Assembly: GCF_028553805.1 (NCBI RefSeq)
Contig: NZ_CP067140.1
Location: forward strand, 2,480,001 to 2,544,000
Reading direction: 5' to 3'
Source of the DNA: Paracoccus saliphilus
GTDB lineage: Bacteria > Pseudomonadota > Alphaproteobacteria > Rhodobacterales > Rhodobacteraceae
DNA length: 64,000 bases
The translations under genes were made by a program, and so were the position numbers. Under the pieces are notes generated by a model. It did no database searches, was not told the origin of the DNA, and saw only the letters and a program-made list of their open reading frames with translations. This document shows, piece by piece, positions 9,685 to 17,836 of the stretch. The first letter of the stretch is position 1. Each line of letters starts with the position of its first letter.

Positions 9685-11727
9685 TCAGGCGGGGTAATTG
9701 CCGATCACGACCGGATTGGATTTGACCCGGGACGGATTTTCCGACTGCAGCCAGAACTTCGCCCCGGCGGCCGGGATGGAGGCGCTCATCGTCACATCGC
9801 TCGACGTGTCATAGGACCACTTGATGAGCACCGCCTGCCCGAAACTGCCACCCGCCTCGGCACGGTACAGCCCGGTGCGGCGGTAGTTCGCGCCGAGATC
9901 GGGCTGGAAGGTCACGTTCAGATTGCCACCGGCCGAGCCGCTTTCGGAAAAGACCACCGGATCGTCCGGCGGGGTATTGTTCGCCACGACATCGATGCCG
10001 ATAACTTCGGTGGGGACCGACTGGATGATCAGTTCGCGGCCGCCGGAGCTGTTCTGATACCGACCGAAGAAGACCCGGACATCGTATTCCTGCAGATCGG
10101 CCAGCGGCACAGTGCGGAACGAAAAACCACCGCCCGAGGTCGCCTCGGCGATCATGTCCGTCCAGGTCCCGCCGGATGTCCGGCGATACTGTCCGAGAAG
10201 CCGATAGCCCGTAGCACCGGTAATCGCTCCCTTGACCCGGATGTAGGGCGCACCGTCATCGGTGATGACCTCGACGGATGTGATCGAGGTTTCCAGAATA
10301 TCCGAGCCGCGGTCGATCTCTATCGGTGGTGTGGGCGGCTGGCCTTCCTGCGCAGCCGTCTGGCTGAACGAGCCCGGATCGGCCTCGATCAGGCTGACGG
10401 TAACATTGGTGCCATCATAACCAAGGCTGTCGATCCAGAATGGCGTGCCAATCAACCCGAGACGCGGGATATTGACCGCCACCCGGCGTTCCCCGATCAG
10501 GCGCAAACCGAAGGCCCGCAGCGTCAGGCTCATGCTGCGGTGCGGGTTCATCCGGGCCAGCTGCTGCCTGCAGAGATGCGCGGCCTGGCCGTGATGCTGC
10601 ACGGCCAGCAGATCGACACCCTTCGGTTGACCCTCGCCCCAGAGCGCGATGGCGGCACTATCCTCGACCGGATCGGCATTGGTTTCCTGCCAATGGATCT
10701 CCGGCGCGACATAGGTCGGCACCAGCGTGGTAATGCGGGCGATCCGCTCGGTCCCGGCGCCGTAATCCATCTCAACGACATGGCGTTCCTCGATGGTGAT
10801 CTCCGGCGCGGACCAGACCCCTGCCTCGACAGCCAGCTTGCCATCATTGGTGATCCAGGCCCGGCCGCCCATCGCGTCCAGCAGTTTCTGGGCGGTATCC
10901 TTGACCGGCTCGGCCAGCGCATGGCTCAATCCCGATTGGTATCGTAGCCGCGTACCGCCTGCGGTGGGTACCTCCGCATTGCAATCGGGGCGGGCGGCGT
11001 TGAAACTGGCGGCATCGAGATCGCCCGCCCGCATCGGACCGTAGACAGGATGGCCGAGCAGATCGGCGAGATGCACCACCGGGTTGCGCGACCAGGGATA
11101 ATTGTCTCCGGTCACGGTCCAGACCGGCACCGCGCCCTCGATCAGCGCCGTAACCTTCGGCTCACCGCCGGAATAGAGCTCGCCGATATCATTGCCGTCA
11201 ACGGCATCGAACATGGCGAGGATCGTGCCGACGCCGCGCATCCGGTGATCCGTGGTCCAGTTGTTCGGAAAGGCGTCCCGCAGCACCTGGTAAGCCCCGC
11301 CATCCCATTGGTCGCCCTGAATGCCCTTGCGCCAGACCAACCGAACATTACCCTTGTTCCAGGGCGCCGTGGTCACATAGCCGCTACTGTCCACATCGAC
11401 CGGCTCACCGTTCAGGTAGAAGCGGATGACATCTTGCATGCCCCCTTCCGCGACGGCCAGCAACTTGAACAACCGGCGATTGCCATTGACATGGGTCCAA
11501 TCCCAGAAACAGACCGTGCCACCGGTCCGGACCCGGCCGAGATGTCGATAGCGCTGCGCGTTGCTGGATTTGACCTCGTTCTGCACATCCTGCGGACGCG
11601 GCCCTTTCGGAGCCGTCAGCTTTGCCAGCGCGTAATTGATCGCGACAGAGGCCCCGATCTTCAGGGCAGCGGCGGCAACCCCGCCGGCTTTCAATGCCCC
11701 GATGATCCATGCCCCGACAGCAGCCAT
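9685..11727 (-). CDS. Tail-tip host-specificity protein (lambda J / GTA gp15-like)
   Basis: The 680-residue protein begins MAAVGAWIIGALKAGG, a hydrophobic Ala/Gly-rich start usual for central tail-tip proteins. Its ATG overlaps the previous stop. The middle (about 190-460) resembles the tail-tip hub region of gpJ-like proteins, with LADLLGHPVYGPMR and VKDTAQKLLDAMGGRAWIT. A fibronectin-III-like region follows around 530-660 (AITGATGYRLLGQYRR, PLADLQEYDVRVFFG). It comes after the peptidase-like gene, as J follows K and I in lambda. Expected role: forming the tail tip and contacting the host. Confidence 0.85.
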   Translation of the reverse strand: MAAVGAWIIGALKAGGVAAAALKIGASVAINYALAKLTAPKGPRPQDVQNEVKSSNAQRYRHLGRVRTGGTVCFWDWTHVNGNRRLFKLLAVAEGGMQDVIRFYLNGEPVDVDSSGYVTTAPWNKGNVRLVWRKGIQGDQWDGGAYQVLRDAFPNNWTTDHRMRGVGTILAMFDAVDGNDIGELYSGGEPKVTALIEGAVPVWTVTGDNYPWSRNPVVHLADLLGHPVYGPMRAGDLDAASFNAARPDCNAEVPTAGGTRLRYQSGLSHALAEPVKDTAQKLLDAMGGRAWITNDGKLAVEAGVWSAPEITIEERHVVEMDYGAGTERIARITTLVPTYVAPEIHWQETNADPVEDSAAIALWGEGQPKGVDLLAVQHHGQAAHLCRQQLARMNPHRSMSLTLRAFGLRLIGERRVAVNIPRLGLIGTPFWIDSLGYDGTNVTVSLIEADPGSFSQTAAQEGQPPTPPIEIDRGSDILETSITSVEVITDDGAPYIRVKGAITGATGYRLLGQYRRTSGGTWTDMIAEATSGGGFSFRTVPLADLQEYDVRVFFGRYQNSSGGRELIIQSVPTEVIGIDVVANNTPPDDPVVFSESGSAGGNLNVTFQPDLGANYRRTGLYRAEAGGSFGQAVLIKWSYDTSSDVTMSASIPAAGAKFWLQSENPSRVKSNPVVIGNYPA

Positions 11728-12110
11728 CAGTTCCCCCAGATTGCGATTGCGCCGCGCCGGCTCATGCTGACGCCGCGCGGGGTGCGGAATGTCCAATGCG
11801 TGCCGGTCCAGATCGCTGCGACCCGGCGGCCTGCGATCTCGATCACGCCGATATCGCCGATTTCGGGGACATCCTTGCGCGGCAACGGGATCTCGGGGGC
11901 GACGAGATCGACCAGGCCGGTCCCGGTCAGCGCCTCGGCTTCGGCTTCCGTGCCATAGGTGCCACGAAACCGGGCCGCCGGATCCATGCCCCACCTGATC
12001 ATGCACCAATCGGCCACCCAGATCGTGCAATCCTGCACACCCCAGGCCCAGGGCAGATCAAGGCTGCGCCGGATGTAGCGGTCGAGCTGATCCGCTATCA
12101 CTTCAACCAT
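11727..12110 (-). CDS. Tail-tip NlpC/P60-like protein (DUF6950-like)
   Basis: The 127-residue protein contains LPWAWGVQDCTIWVADW, matching the W-G-x-x-D-C pattern around the catalytic cysteine of small peptidase-like tail proteins. A Gly-Asp-rich middle and an HWTFRTPRG segment could supply the histidine. In siphoviruses and in gene transfer agents this position encodes a cell-wall peptidase that assists tail-tip penetration. The start overlaps the upstream gene by 13 bases. Confidence 0.7.
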   Translation of the reverse strand: MVEVIADQLDRYIRRSLDLPWAWGVQDCTIWVADWCMIRWGMDPAARFRGTYGTEAEAEALTGTGLVDLVAPEIPLPRKDVPEIGDIGVIEIAGRRVAAIWTGTHWTFRTPRGVSMSRRGAIAIWGN

Positions 12111-12667
12111 CCCTTGATGGTCTTGCCATCCATCGTGGCGACATAGTCGAAGCCTCGATCCACGACGCCCGGATAGCGCCGCGCCTGATCGCGTGGCGTG
12201 TATTCCCCGAGCGGCGTGTAATTGCGCGCCGCCGCGATGCTTTCGGCGCGGATACGGATCGAGGCCGAGGCGGCACTTTCACTGGGTCGCACATCCATGA
12301 TCTGGCCGACATGCAGCACGATGGCGTCATCCGGGAATCCGCGCACGGTCCAGAGCTGCCGGATGCGCTTGCCCGACCAGAGTTCCGGGTTGTTCAGTGC
12401 CTGGTAGGCAAGGGTCTCGCCCTCCTTGTTGCCGATATTCCAGACGGTGTAATAGGCCGGCGCGGCATCGAAAGGATTGCCCGAGATTTCCAGCGGCTCG
12501 GCGGCGATCCAGCCCTTTGATGCCTGCCAGACCTGGCCGGCCACGGTCATTTCCGTATTGCCCTCGTTCAGGAAATACTCCTCCGCCCCGAAATCGACAT
12601 GGAACAGCCGGACCAGCTCGACCGCTTCTGGATCGCGATCAAGGAATGCACGCAGTTCAGGCGACAC
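12098..12667 (-). CDS. Tail-tip protein, possibly DUF2163-like
   Basis: I chose the GTG at 12667 because reading begins VSPELRAFLDRDPEAVELVR and overlaps the preceding stop by 11 bases; residues further upstream are antisense-like. The 189-residue product lies between a minor tail protein and the NlpC/P60-like gene, the place of gp13/DUF2163 proteins in gene transfer agents. Features include ISGNPFDAAPAYYTVWNIG and a conserved-looking end DRGFDYVATMDGKTIKGW. The family assignment rests mainly on synteny. Confidence 0.6.
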   Translation of the reverse strand: MSPELRAFLDRDPEAVELVRLFHVDFGAEEYFLNEGNTEMTVAGQVWQASKGWIAAEPLEISGNPFDAAPAYYTVWNIGNKEGETLAYQALNNPELWSGKRIRQLWTVRGFPDDAIVLHVGQIMDVRPSESAASASIRIRAESIAAARNYTPLGEYTPRDQARRYPGVVDRGFDYVATMDGKTIKGWLK

Positions 12668-13355
12668 GATCGAAGGCCTCGACAAAGGTGAGCGAGATCG
12701 GCGCGGCATAGCTGAGGATATCCCGCGCGCGAGCGCCCTCGTCATCCGTGGCGAAGCGGCCATGAAAACGGGGCGGATCGGTTTGCAGCACCGTACCAGC
12801 CGGGATCGCTTCCCGCGCATCCGGCTCGAACCGGACCCAGCCCTGATCGTTGCGGCGCACCACGCGATAGAGGAACCCGTTGACGCTGAACATGTCGCCC
12901 CGCCGGAAGGATGGCCGCACCGGGTCGGTCATTCCGACCGTGAGCGTGTTGGCCCCCGCAGCGCCACCCGTCTCGACCACCATGGGCTGCACACCGCCCG
13001 ACTCATCGAGAAACCCGGTGCCATCGTCGAACCAGGCACCGTCGTCAGTATCATCGAACTGGGAATCCTGCAGCGGACTGACCTGTTCGCCGTAGCGATA
13101 TCGATCGTAAAGACACAGATCGGCGATATTGAGGCGGCCGCGCATCATCGAGACATGCGCCTCGAAATCCTTGATCATCTGTTCCTCGGCATAGACCGAC
13201 AGGGACAGCCGAACCTCCCAATGCGCCGCACCGTTGGAGATGATCTGATCGGTGCCTGCCAGCGACACACCGGAGGTCCGGGTGGTATGTTTCAGGAACA
13301 CCCGGCAGGAGGTCAGCCTCAGCAATTCGCAGGGCCATTCAATGAGCTCGGGCAT
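12657..13355 (-). CDS. Minor tail protein, distal-tail-like by position
   Basis: The 232-residue protein follows the tape-measure gene with a 1-base overlap. It begins MPELIEWPCELLRLTSCRVF and includes VYAEEQMIKDFEAHVSMMRG. I recognise no catalytic motif. The gene directly after the tape measure normally encodes a distal tail or tail-tip adaptor, and a mostly beta, acidic protein of this size fits. Function is inferred from order alone. Confidence 0.6.
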   Translation of the reverse strand: MPELIEWPCELLRLTSCRVFLKHTTRTSGVSLAGTDQIISNGAAHWEVRLSLSVYAEEQMIKDFEAHVSMMRGRLNIADLCLYDRYRYGEQVSPLQDSQFDDTDDGAWFDDGTGFLDESGGVQPMVVETGGAAGANTLTVGMTDPVRPSFRRGDMFSVNGFLYRVVRRNDQGWVRFEPDAREAIPAGTVLQTDPPRFHGRFATDDEGARARDILSYAAPISLTFVEAFDRVA

Positions 13356-15442
13356 TAGCCATATCTCTCGTCATTATTGGCCGACACGCGGCGCAGGCTT
13401 TGGGGCAGCTGGGTTCGGTCGTATTGTTGCAGGCCCTGCTGCGTTATCAGGCCAGCGCGGCGATCGACAAATGCCTGGAGATTGCCAGTCTCCGGATCGA
13501 CGCCGACCGTGACATGCGCCTCGTTGCGATTGGCCTGATCCACCATCCGGGCTGAAAGATCATGCGGAATAACCGTCGAGCCACCGGGCAGGTTGACCAG
13601 CTCGCCGCCACGCTCATTGATCCGGGCTAGGCCGCCCCGGAAATTCTCCACGCCATTGGCAAAGCCGGGGATCAACCCAGCCAATCCGGACAGGATACCG
13701 CCACCGGAGGCATTGAGCCCGGCGCCGCGAAGCGCGTTTGTCAGCGGATCGCCCGTAAGGCTATTGAACAGGCCGCCGAGGCCGGACGAGAGCATTTTCT
13801 TTGCAAACTGCTGCAGGACGTCGGACATGCTGCGCGTGCGGGTAATGACGTCCGCCGCGAGATCCCCGAATTTCTTGCCCATGTCTTCGGTTGCCCGGGA
13901 GGCGTCCTTCACGGAATCCTTGAGTTTGTCGATCCCGGCCGAACCTGCGCTACCTGCCTTTCCGGCAGAACCACCAGCATCCTCCAGCGCGTCCCCGAGA
14001 TCGGTGATACTGGGAGTGGTGTTCTCTGCCTCCTTCTTGACCTTTGGAAATTCCGTCCGCAGATCGCCAAGGCCGAGCGCGGTCAGCTTGATGCCGGTTC
14101 CGGCATTTTGCATGGACTGCGTGACGGTGCCGGACATAGCCTTGAAGTTCTCTTCGGCGGCCGCCGACAAGGCTGCGGCTTCGGCGCGCAGATCCTCGGT
14201 AAGGCCACCGGTCCCGCCGCCTGTAGGCTTTACACTTCCAAGCGTCAGGAAGCTGATGCCCGTTGTCACCTTCCTGATGAAACTGTCCCATATCTGGGTC
14301 AGGTCGGCGACCATCGTGATGAAGTCGGATCGGACCAGGTTCCAAACACCCGCAAGCCCGGCCGGAATGGCCTTTGCGGAATCAACAATCCCCTGCCAGA
14401 CCAATTCCGCGATGCGGCCCAATGTCTCGAATGCATTGCCGACGCTCCCGGTTGTCTCGATGAGACCGGTGAACCGGTAGATCAGCTCACCAATTCCTAC
14501 AATCGCGATCCCGATCCCGGACCGAAGCAGCGCCCCCCGCAATGCGGCCAATGCGCCAACGAGCGAAAATGTGGCAATTCGTGCCGCGACAAGCGCCGCC
14601 ACGAACCGCGTCCCGAATGCCGCAACGGCGGTGCCGATATAGGTGATGATCCGGTCGATATTGCCGGCCAGCCCGTCGATCATGGCGCGCAGTGCGCCGC
14701 CTTCGCGCAGGCTGGCGGTCATGGCATCGGCCATGCGCCCCATGGCGGGGACCAACTGCAGCGCGAGCTGCTGGCCTGCATAGCGTGTGACCAGGCCGAG
14801 GCGGCCGATCGAGTCATTGGCAGATTCGATCCGGCCAGCCTCGACGCTGTCCAGGGCCAGACCATAATCCTCGACATCCCGGCGGGCGCGACGGACGGCG
14901 TCACCGCCCTGGATCATCAGCAAGGCGACCTCGCGGTTCCGCACCCCGAGATCGCGCAGAACGGCTGTTGCTTCACCCGAGGACAGGCCGAGCGCCTTCA
15001 CCGCGTCGGAGATCGTGGCCAGCTTCTCATCGGCATCGAGACCCGTCAGATCATCGAGACTAAGCCCGAGCCGTTCCAGGGCCCGGTCGGCATTCCCGGA
15101 GGTGCCGATATTGGCCAGCTCGCGGTTGATGTTCTGGATCTCGTTGGGCAGCGAAGAGACGGACACGCCCGCCTCGCTGGCGGCGAGTTTCAAAGCCTCG
15201 AACGCGCCGATCGAGGCATCCAGCCGGCGCGCCGCCTTGGCCGCCTGATCGATATCCTGGGCGCCCTTGAGGGCCGCTGCGCTGATCGCCGCCCCTGTCG
15301 CAGCGGCGACCGAGGCGACACGGCGGAACTGCTGCCCGAAATCCCGCAGCCGTTTCTGGCTCTCGGAAAGGCCCTTTTGGAACCGCGTCGCGTCGAGCCC
15401 GAGCAGGGCCTGCATGCGGCCGATCAGCTTTGTGGCTGCCAT
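13355..15442 (-). CDS. Tail tape-measure protein
   Basis: The 695-residue protein starts MAATKLIGRMQALLGLDATRFQ, typical of lambda-loop tape measures. It has long Ala-rich helices at 1-230 and 430-560 and hydrophobic membrane-like segments around 270-330. The C-terminus is Gly-rich (GIDKLKDSVKDASRATEDMG, then a run starting SSGLGGLFNSLTG). ATG at 15442 overlaps the upstream stop as TGATG and is preferred over the TTG one codon earlier. It should set tail length and pass to the host membrane during injection; the length suggests a tail of ordinary siphovirus size. Confidence 0.88.
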   Translation of the reverse strand: MAATKLIGRMQALLGLDATRFQKGLSESQKRLRDFGQQFRRVASVAAATGAAISAAALKGAQDIDQAAKAARRLDASIGAFEALKLAASEAGVSVSSLPNEIQNINRELANIGTSGNADRALERLGLSLDDLTGLDADEKLATISDAVKALGLSSGEATAVLRDLGVRNREVALLMIQGGDAVRRARRDVEDYGLALDSVEAGRIESANDSIGRLGLVTRYAGQQLALQLVPAMGRMADAMTASLREGGALRAMIDGLAGNIDRIITYIGTAVAAFGTRFVAALVAARIATFSLVGALAALRGALLRSGIGIAIVGIGELIYRFTGLIETTGSVGNAFETLGRIAELVWQGIVDSAKAIPAGLAGVWNLVRSDFITMVADLTQIWDSFIRKVTTGISFLTLGSVKPTGGGTGGLTEDLRAEAAALSAAAEENFKAMSGTVTQSMQNAGTGIKLTALGLGDLRTEFPKVKKEAENTTPSITDLGDALEDAGGSAGKAGSAGSAGIDKLKDSVKDASRATEDMGKKFGDLAADVITRTRSMSDVLQQFAKKMLSSGLGGLFNSLTGDPLTNALRGAGLNASGGGILSGLAGLIPGFANGVENFRGGLARINERGGELVNLPGGSTVIPHDLSARMVDQANRNEAHVTVGVDPETGNLQAFVDRRAGLITQQGLQQYDRTQLPQSLRRVSANNDERYG

Positions 15443-16145
15443 CAAGACCCTCCTGTCCGGCTATCTGATTGCGGGATGCGCGCGGATGCATGCCGCGCGC
15501 GCCATTGATCCATGGTGATGCCGGGCAGGCTGGCGCGCACCCCGTCGAGATACATGCGCAGATCCGGCTTCTCGTCGGACTCGCGCTGCAGCAGGGTCTT
15601 GAGCCGGGGCAGCTTCTTCGCGCGGCTCAGCCCGGCCGATACCCATGCGGTGGTCAGCATCATGTCCTCCTGGCGGCGCTGGCGGAGCTGCGCGGCGTCG
15701 CATTCGATGAGCCAGAGCCGCGGGGTGATCTGCCAGAACCGGTCGGGATCGAGCCCGAGCGACAACCAGCCGGTATAGAGATCGGCGAGGTTCAGCGCCT
15801 CGCCCGGGACTTTCCCGTAGATTTGCCTTTTCCACGCGTACCCGCTTCCGGGAAAGCGGCATTGAGCAGGCGGATCGCGATCTCCTGGTCCGCCGTCAGA
15901 AGATCGTCAGCAAGGTCATCCGCCTCCTCGGCCTCCATCCGCATGCCCTTTTGAAGCGCGACAGAGATTGTATCGACCAGGATGCCGAAGTTGAGCAATT
16001 CGCCTTCGTCGCGATCCTCATCAAGCAGCCCGCCGATCGTCACGCCATGCTTGCGCTGCAGCTTGCCCAGCCCTCCCAGTGTGAGCCGCAGGGTCAGTTC
16101 ACGATCTTCATGTGTGACGTGCAATGCGCCTGTAATATCCGTCAT
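15442..16145 (-). CDS. Tail assembly chaperone GT, made by programmed -1 frameshift
   Basis: A reading frame in the -1 phase relative to the G-like gene is open from before the slip site to a stop at 15442. Slippage at GGGAAAG (15810-15816) would join about 112 G residues to about 122 T residues, giving a 234-residue GT product. After the shift the protein continues VPGEALNLADLYTGWLSLGL and ends DSRTGGS. In lambda the G and GT proteins bind tape measure and tail tube before assembly. Gene order here (tube, G, T, tape measure) is identical. The T part has no good start of its own, only a TTG at 15765. Confidence 0.75.
15792..16145 (-). CDS. Tail assembly chaperone G-like protein
   Basis: The 117-residue protein begins MTDITGALHVTHEDRELTLR and contains GGLGKLQRKHGVTIGGLL, resembling the small GTA/siphovirus chaperone family that precedes the tape measure. 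Its C-terminus is basic (GKGKSTGKSRARR) and covers the slip site. It starts 2 bases after the tail tube gene stop. Most ribosomes should make this short form. Confidence 0.75.
   Translation of the reverse strand: MTDITGALHVTHEDRELTLRLTLGGLGKLQRKHGVTIGGLLDEDRDEGELLNFGILVDTISVALQKGMRMEAEEADDLADDLLTADQEIAIRLLNAAFPEAGTRGKGKSTGKSRARR
15810..15816 (-). promoter_or_regulatory. -1 ribosomal frameshift slippery heptamer
   Basis: In the G frame the codons read ACG GGA AAG, so the heptamer is G GGA AAG, the X XXY YYZ form. It is the same heptamer used in lambda G/T. The 0-frame stop is at 15792-15794, and the -1 frame is open to 15442. Confidence 0.8.
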
Positions 16146-16147
16146 GA

Positions 16148-16567
16148 TCAGGGCCCCGTCACGATTTTGGCCGAGAGCCGGAAAGTCGCCTCGGCGGTCA
16201 TCTTGTCATCGATCGGCGCTGTGCGTGCATAGCCGCTGAGAAAGGCCGCATATTGCTCGGGTGTTCCGCCTTCCGTGACGGTGAACTCCAGGATCACCTC
16301 TTCACCGCTGGCCTTGAGTTCCTGCAGCAGCGTGTCGGTCACCGAGCCGGGGATATAGTTCATCGGCACGGTGACCTCGCCACCATCGATGAGCCCGGCG
16401 ATGAACTGGCGCCGTCGGCCCGGGGATTTCATATGGGTGATCTCGACCTCGTCGACCTGCTCATCAGGCAAGGTGATATCGCCGACCAGCTTGATCTCGG
16501 TCCAGGTCGGGGTCTCGCCCCGGCCGACGCGTATGGTCGAGCCATAACCAATCATTCCATCAGCCAT
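16148..16567 (-). CDS. Major tail tube protein
   Basis: The 139-residue protein resembles phage tail tube proteins: MADGMIGYGSTIRVGRGE at the start, an ITHMKSPGRRRQFIAGL segment, and GGEVTVPMNYIPG. An AAGGAG ribosome site lies 7-8 bases before the ATG, the strongest in this part of the operon, as expected for an abundant protein. It sits between a tail terminator-like gene and the chaperones. Confidence 0.82.
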   Translation of the reverse strand: MADGMIGYGSTIRVGRGETPTWTEIKLVGDITLPDEQVDEVEITHMKSPGRRRQFIAGLIDGGEVTVPMNYIPGSVTDTLLQELKASGEEVILEFTVTEGGTPEQYAAFLSGYARTAPIDDKMTAEATFRLSAKIVTGP

Positions 16568-16658
16568 GAGCTGACACTCCTTTGGTAGGTTTCAGGGGAA
16601 AGCTGACGGAAGCGAATTTGGGTGACCAAGATTCGCGCCGCATCAGCGTACAAAGTAT

Positions 16659-17078
16659 CTACAGACTGGCGACCGGCCGCCAGGATTGCAGCCGGAAGCC
16701 CATGACCAGCGTGCCGACAAAGGCGTAGCCTTGGCTGTTGGTCACGATGCTGGTCTCTTCGAGCACGCAGCGCAGATCGGGTCTGCGCAGGGCCGCGATG
16801 ATGATCGCCTCGATGAGCGCGCTGTCCTCGTCGAGCAGGTCCTCGATCTCGTCACCGCCCGCGCGGCGCAGCGCGACCTGCATCAGCGTGCGCCGCGTGG
16901 TGGTTTTCTGGGTATCGGCCTCGCAGGGTTCCTGCGGGGTCAGCACGCCGAGAACCGGCAAGGTGGCGTCATCCACGCTGCCGGGCCAGACCCTGAAGAT
17001 GGTGACATCGGCAAAGCGTGGATGCGCCGCGAGGGCCACCCGGGCAATGGCCCGGTATTCAGAGCGGTAATGGCTCAT
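16659..17078 (-). CDS. Tail terminator / minor tail protein (gpU-like by position)
   Basis: The ATG at 17078 overlaps the upstream stop (ATGA) and gives MSHYRSEYRAIARVALAAHP. The 139-residue product has FRVWPGSVDDATLPVLGV and ends with YAFVGTLVMGFRLQSW. Proteins between the head-tail joiner and the tail tube usually cap the tail (lambda U type). I see no catalytic motif. Confidence 0.65.
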   Translation of the reverse strand: MSHYRSEYRAIARVALAAHPRFADVTIFRVWPGSVDDATLPVLGVLTPQEPCEADTQKTTTRRTLMQVALRRAGGDEIEDLLDEDSALIEAIIIAALRRPDLRCVLEETSIVTNSQGYAFVGTLVMGFRLQSWRPVASL

Positions 17079-17410
17079 GGCACGGGGTCCGGATCGAGAT
17101 GCAATTCGCAGATCACATGCGCGTCGGGGCTGGGCGAGCCGTTGCGATGGACGGTCCGGACGCGAAACCGCCGCCCATCGGGGACAGTGACATGATCGCC
17201 CCGCTTGAGTTCCGGGACAAGGTCCCGGCGCACCCGCCATGTCGGCGCCTCGATCAGCACCTCGTTGCCATCGGCGCCGGGGATCTCGATCGGCGACTCG
17301 CGGAAGATCGACTGGATATCCCGCGAGATGCCATCCTGGGGCAGATAGGTGACCCGGTCGCCGAAGACATCGGCGAGGATCCCGGTCATGCCGTCAAAGG
17401 CCGATGCCAT
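17075..17410 (-). CDS. Head-tail joining protein
   Basis: The 111-residue protein starts MASAFDGMTGILADVFGD and has a beta-rich core with PTWRVRRDLVPELKRGD and GRRFRVRTVHRNG. This pattern and its place after the decoration protein fit small head-tail adaptor proteins. It starts on the last base of the upstream stop. Confidence 0.65.
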   Translation of the reverse strand: MASAFDGMTGILADVFGDRVTYLPQDGISRDIQSIFRESPIEIPGADGNEVLIEAPTWRVRRDLVPELKRGDHVTVPDGRRFRVRTVHRNGSPSPDAHVICELHLDPDPVP

Positions 17411-17757
17411 CAGGGGGCCGTCACCGCAACCCGGATCACACCATCCAGGAGCACGATCCCCGTCTCCGAGGGATTGGCCGCATCTTCGACCGCCGCCCCG
17501 ACCAGCGCATCCGCCTCGACAGTAGTGAGCTGTTTTGCGGTGTCATCCCAGTAAACGGGATCACCGGCAGACCAGGCCTCGGCCGACAGCTTCGGCAGCT
17601 CGAAGACGCCACGGCGGACCAGCACCACGGAGTCACCGGCCTCCGCCTTGCCCTGGGCGACACCGAAGATCGCGCCGATCAGGACCGCGCCGCCCGAGGC
17701 TACGGCCGCGGGCATTGCCAGGGTGAGATTCTCACCAGGTTGAATGTAATTCTTCAT
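17410..17757 (-). CDS. DUF2190-family capsid decoration protein
   Basis: The 115-residue protein begins MKNYIQPGENLTLAMPAAVA and contains GDPVYWDDTAKQLTTVEADA, a hallmark of DUF2190 phage proteins encoded just after the major capsid gene. It probably decorates or stabilises the capsid. It lies 79 bases after the capsid gene, with a hairpin between. Confidence 0.82.
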   Translation of the reverse strand: MKNYIQPGENLTLAMPAAVASGGAVLIGAIFGVAQGKAEAGDSVVLVRRGVFELPKLSAEAWSAGDPVYWDDTAKQLTTVEADALVGAAVEDAANPSETGIVLLDGVIRVAVTAP

Positions 17758-17790
17758 CTCGCTTCCTCATCAGGTAAGGGGGTGAACGAC

Positions 17791-17814
17791 AAAGGGCGGC
17801 ATGACGCCGCCCTT
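17791..17814 (-). terminator. Hairpin after the capsid gene
   Basis: AAGGGCGGC and GCCGCCCTT (17792-17800 / 17806-17814) form a perfect 9-bp stem with a 5-base loop. The following bases on the minus strand are TTTGTC, so termination would be partial; it may instead protect the capsid mRNA 3' end. Confidence 0.5.
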
Positions 17815-17836
17815 CATCACCGATATGGATCGAAGT

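Noticed and set aside
15461..15862. Alternative minus-strand frame across the G/T junction
   Set aside because: Arg-rich shadow frame; the -1 frame from the slippery site explains the coding signal better.
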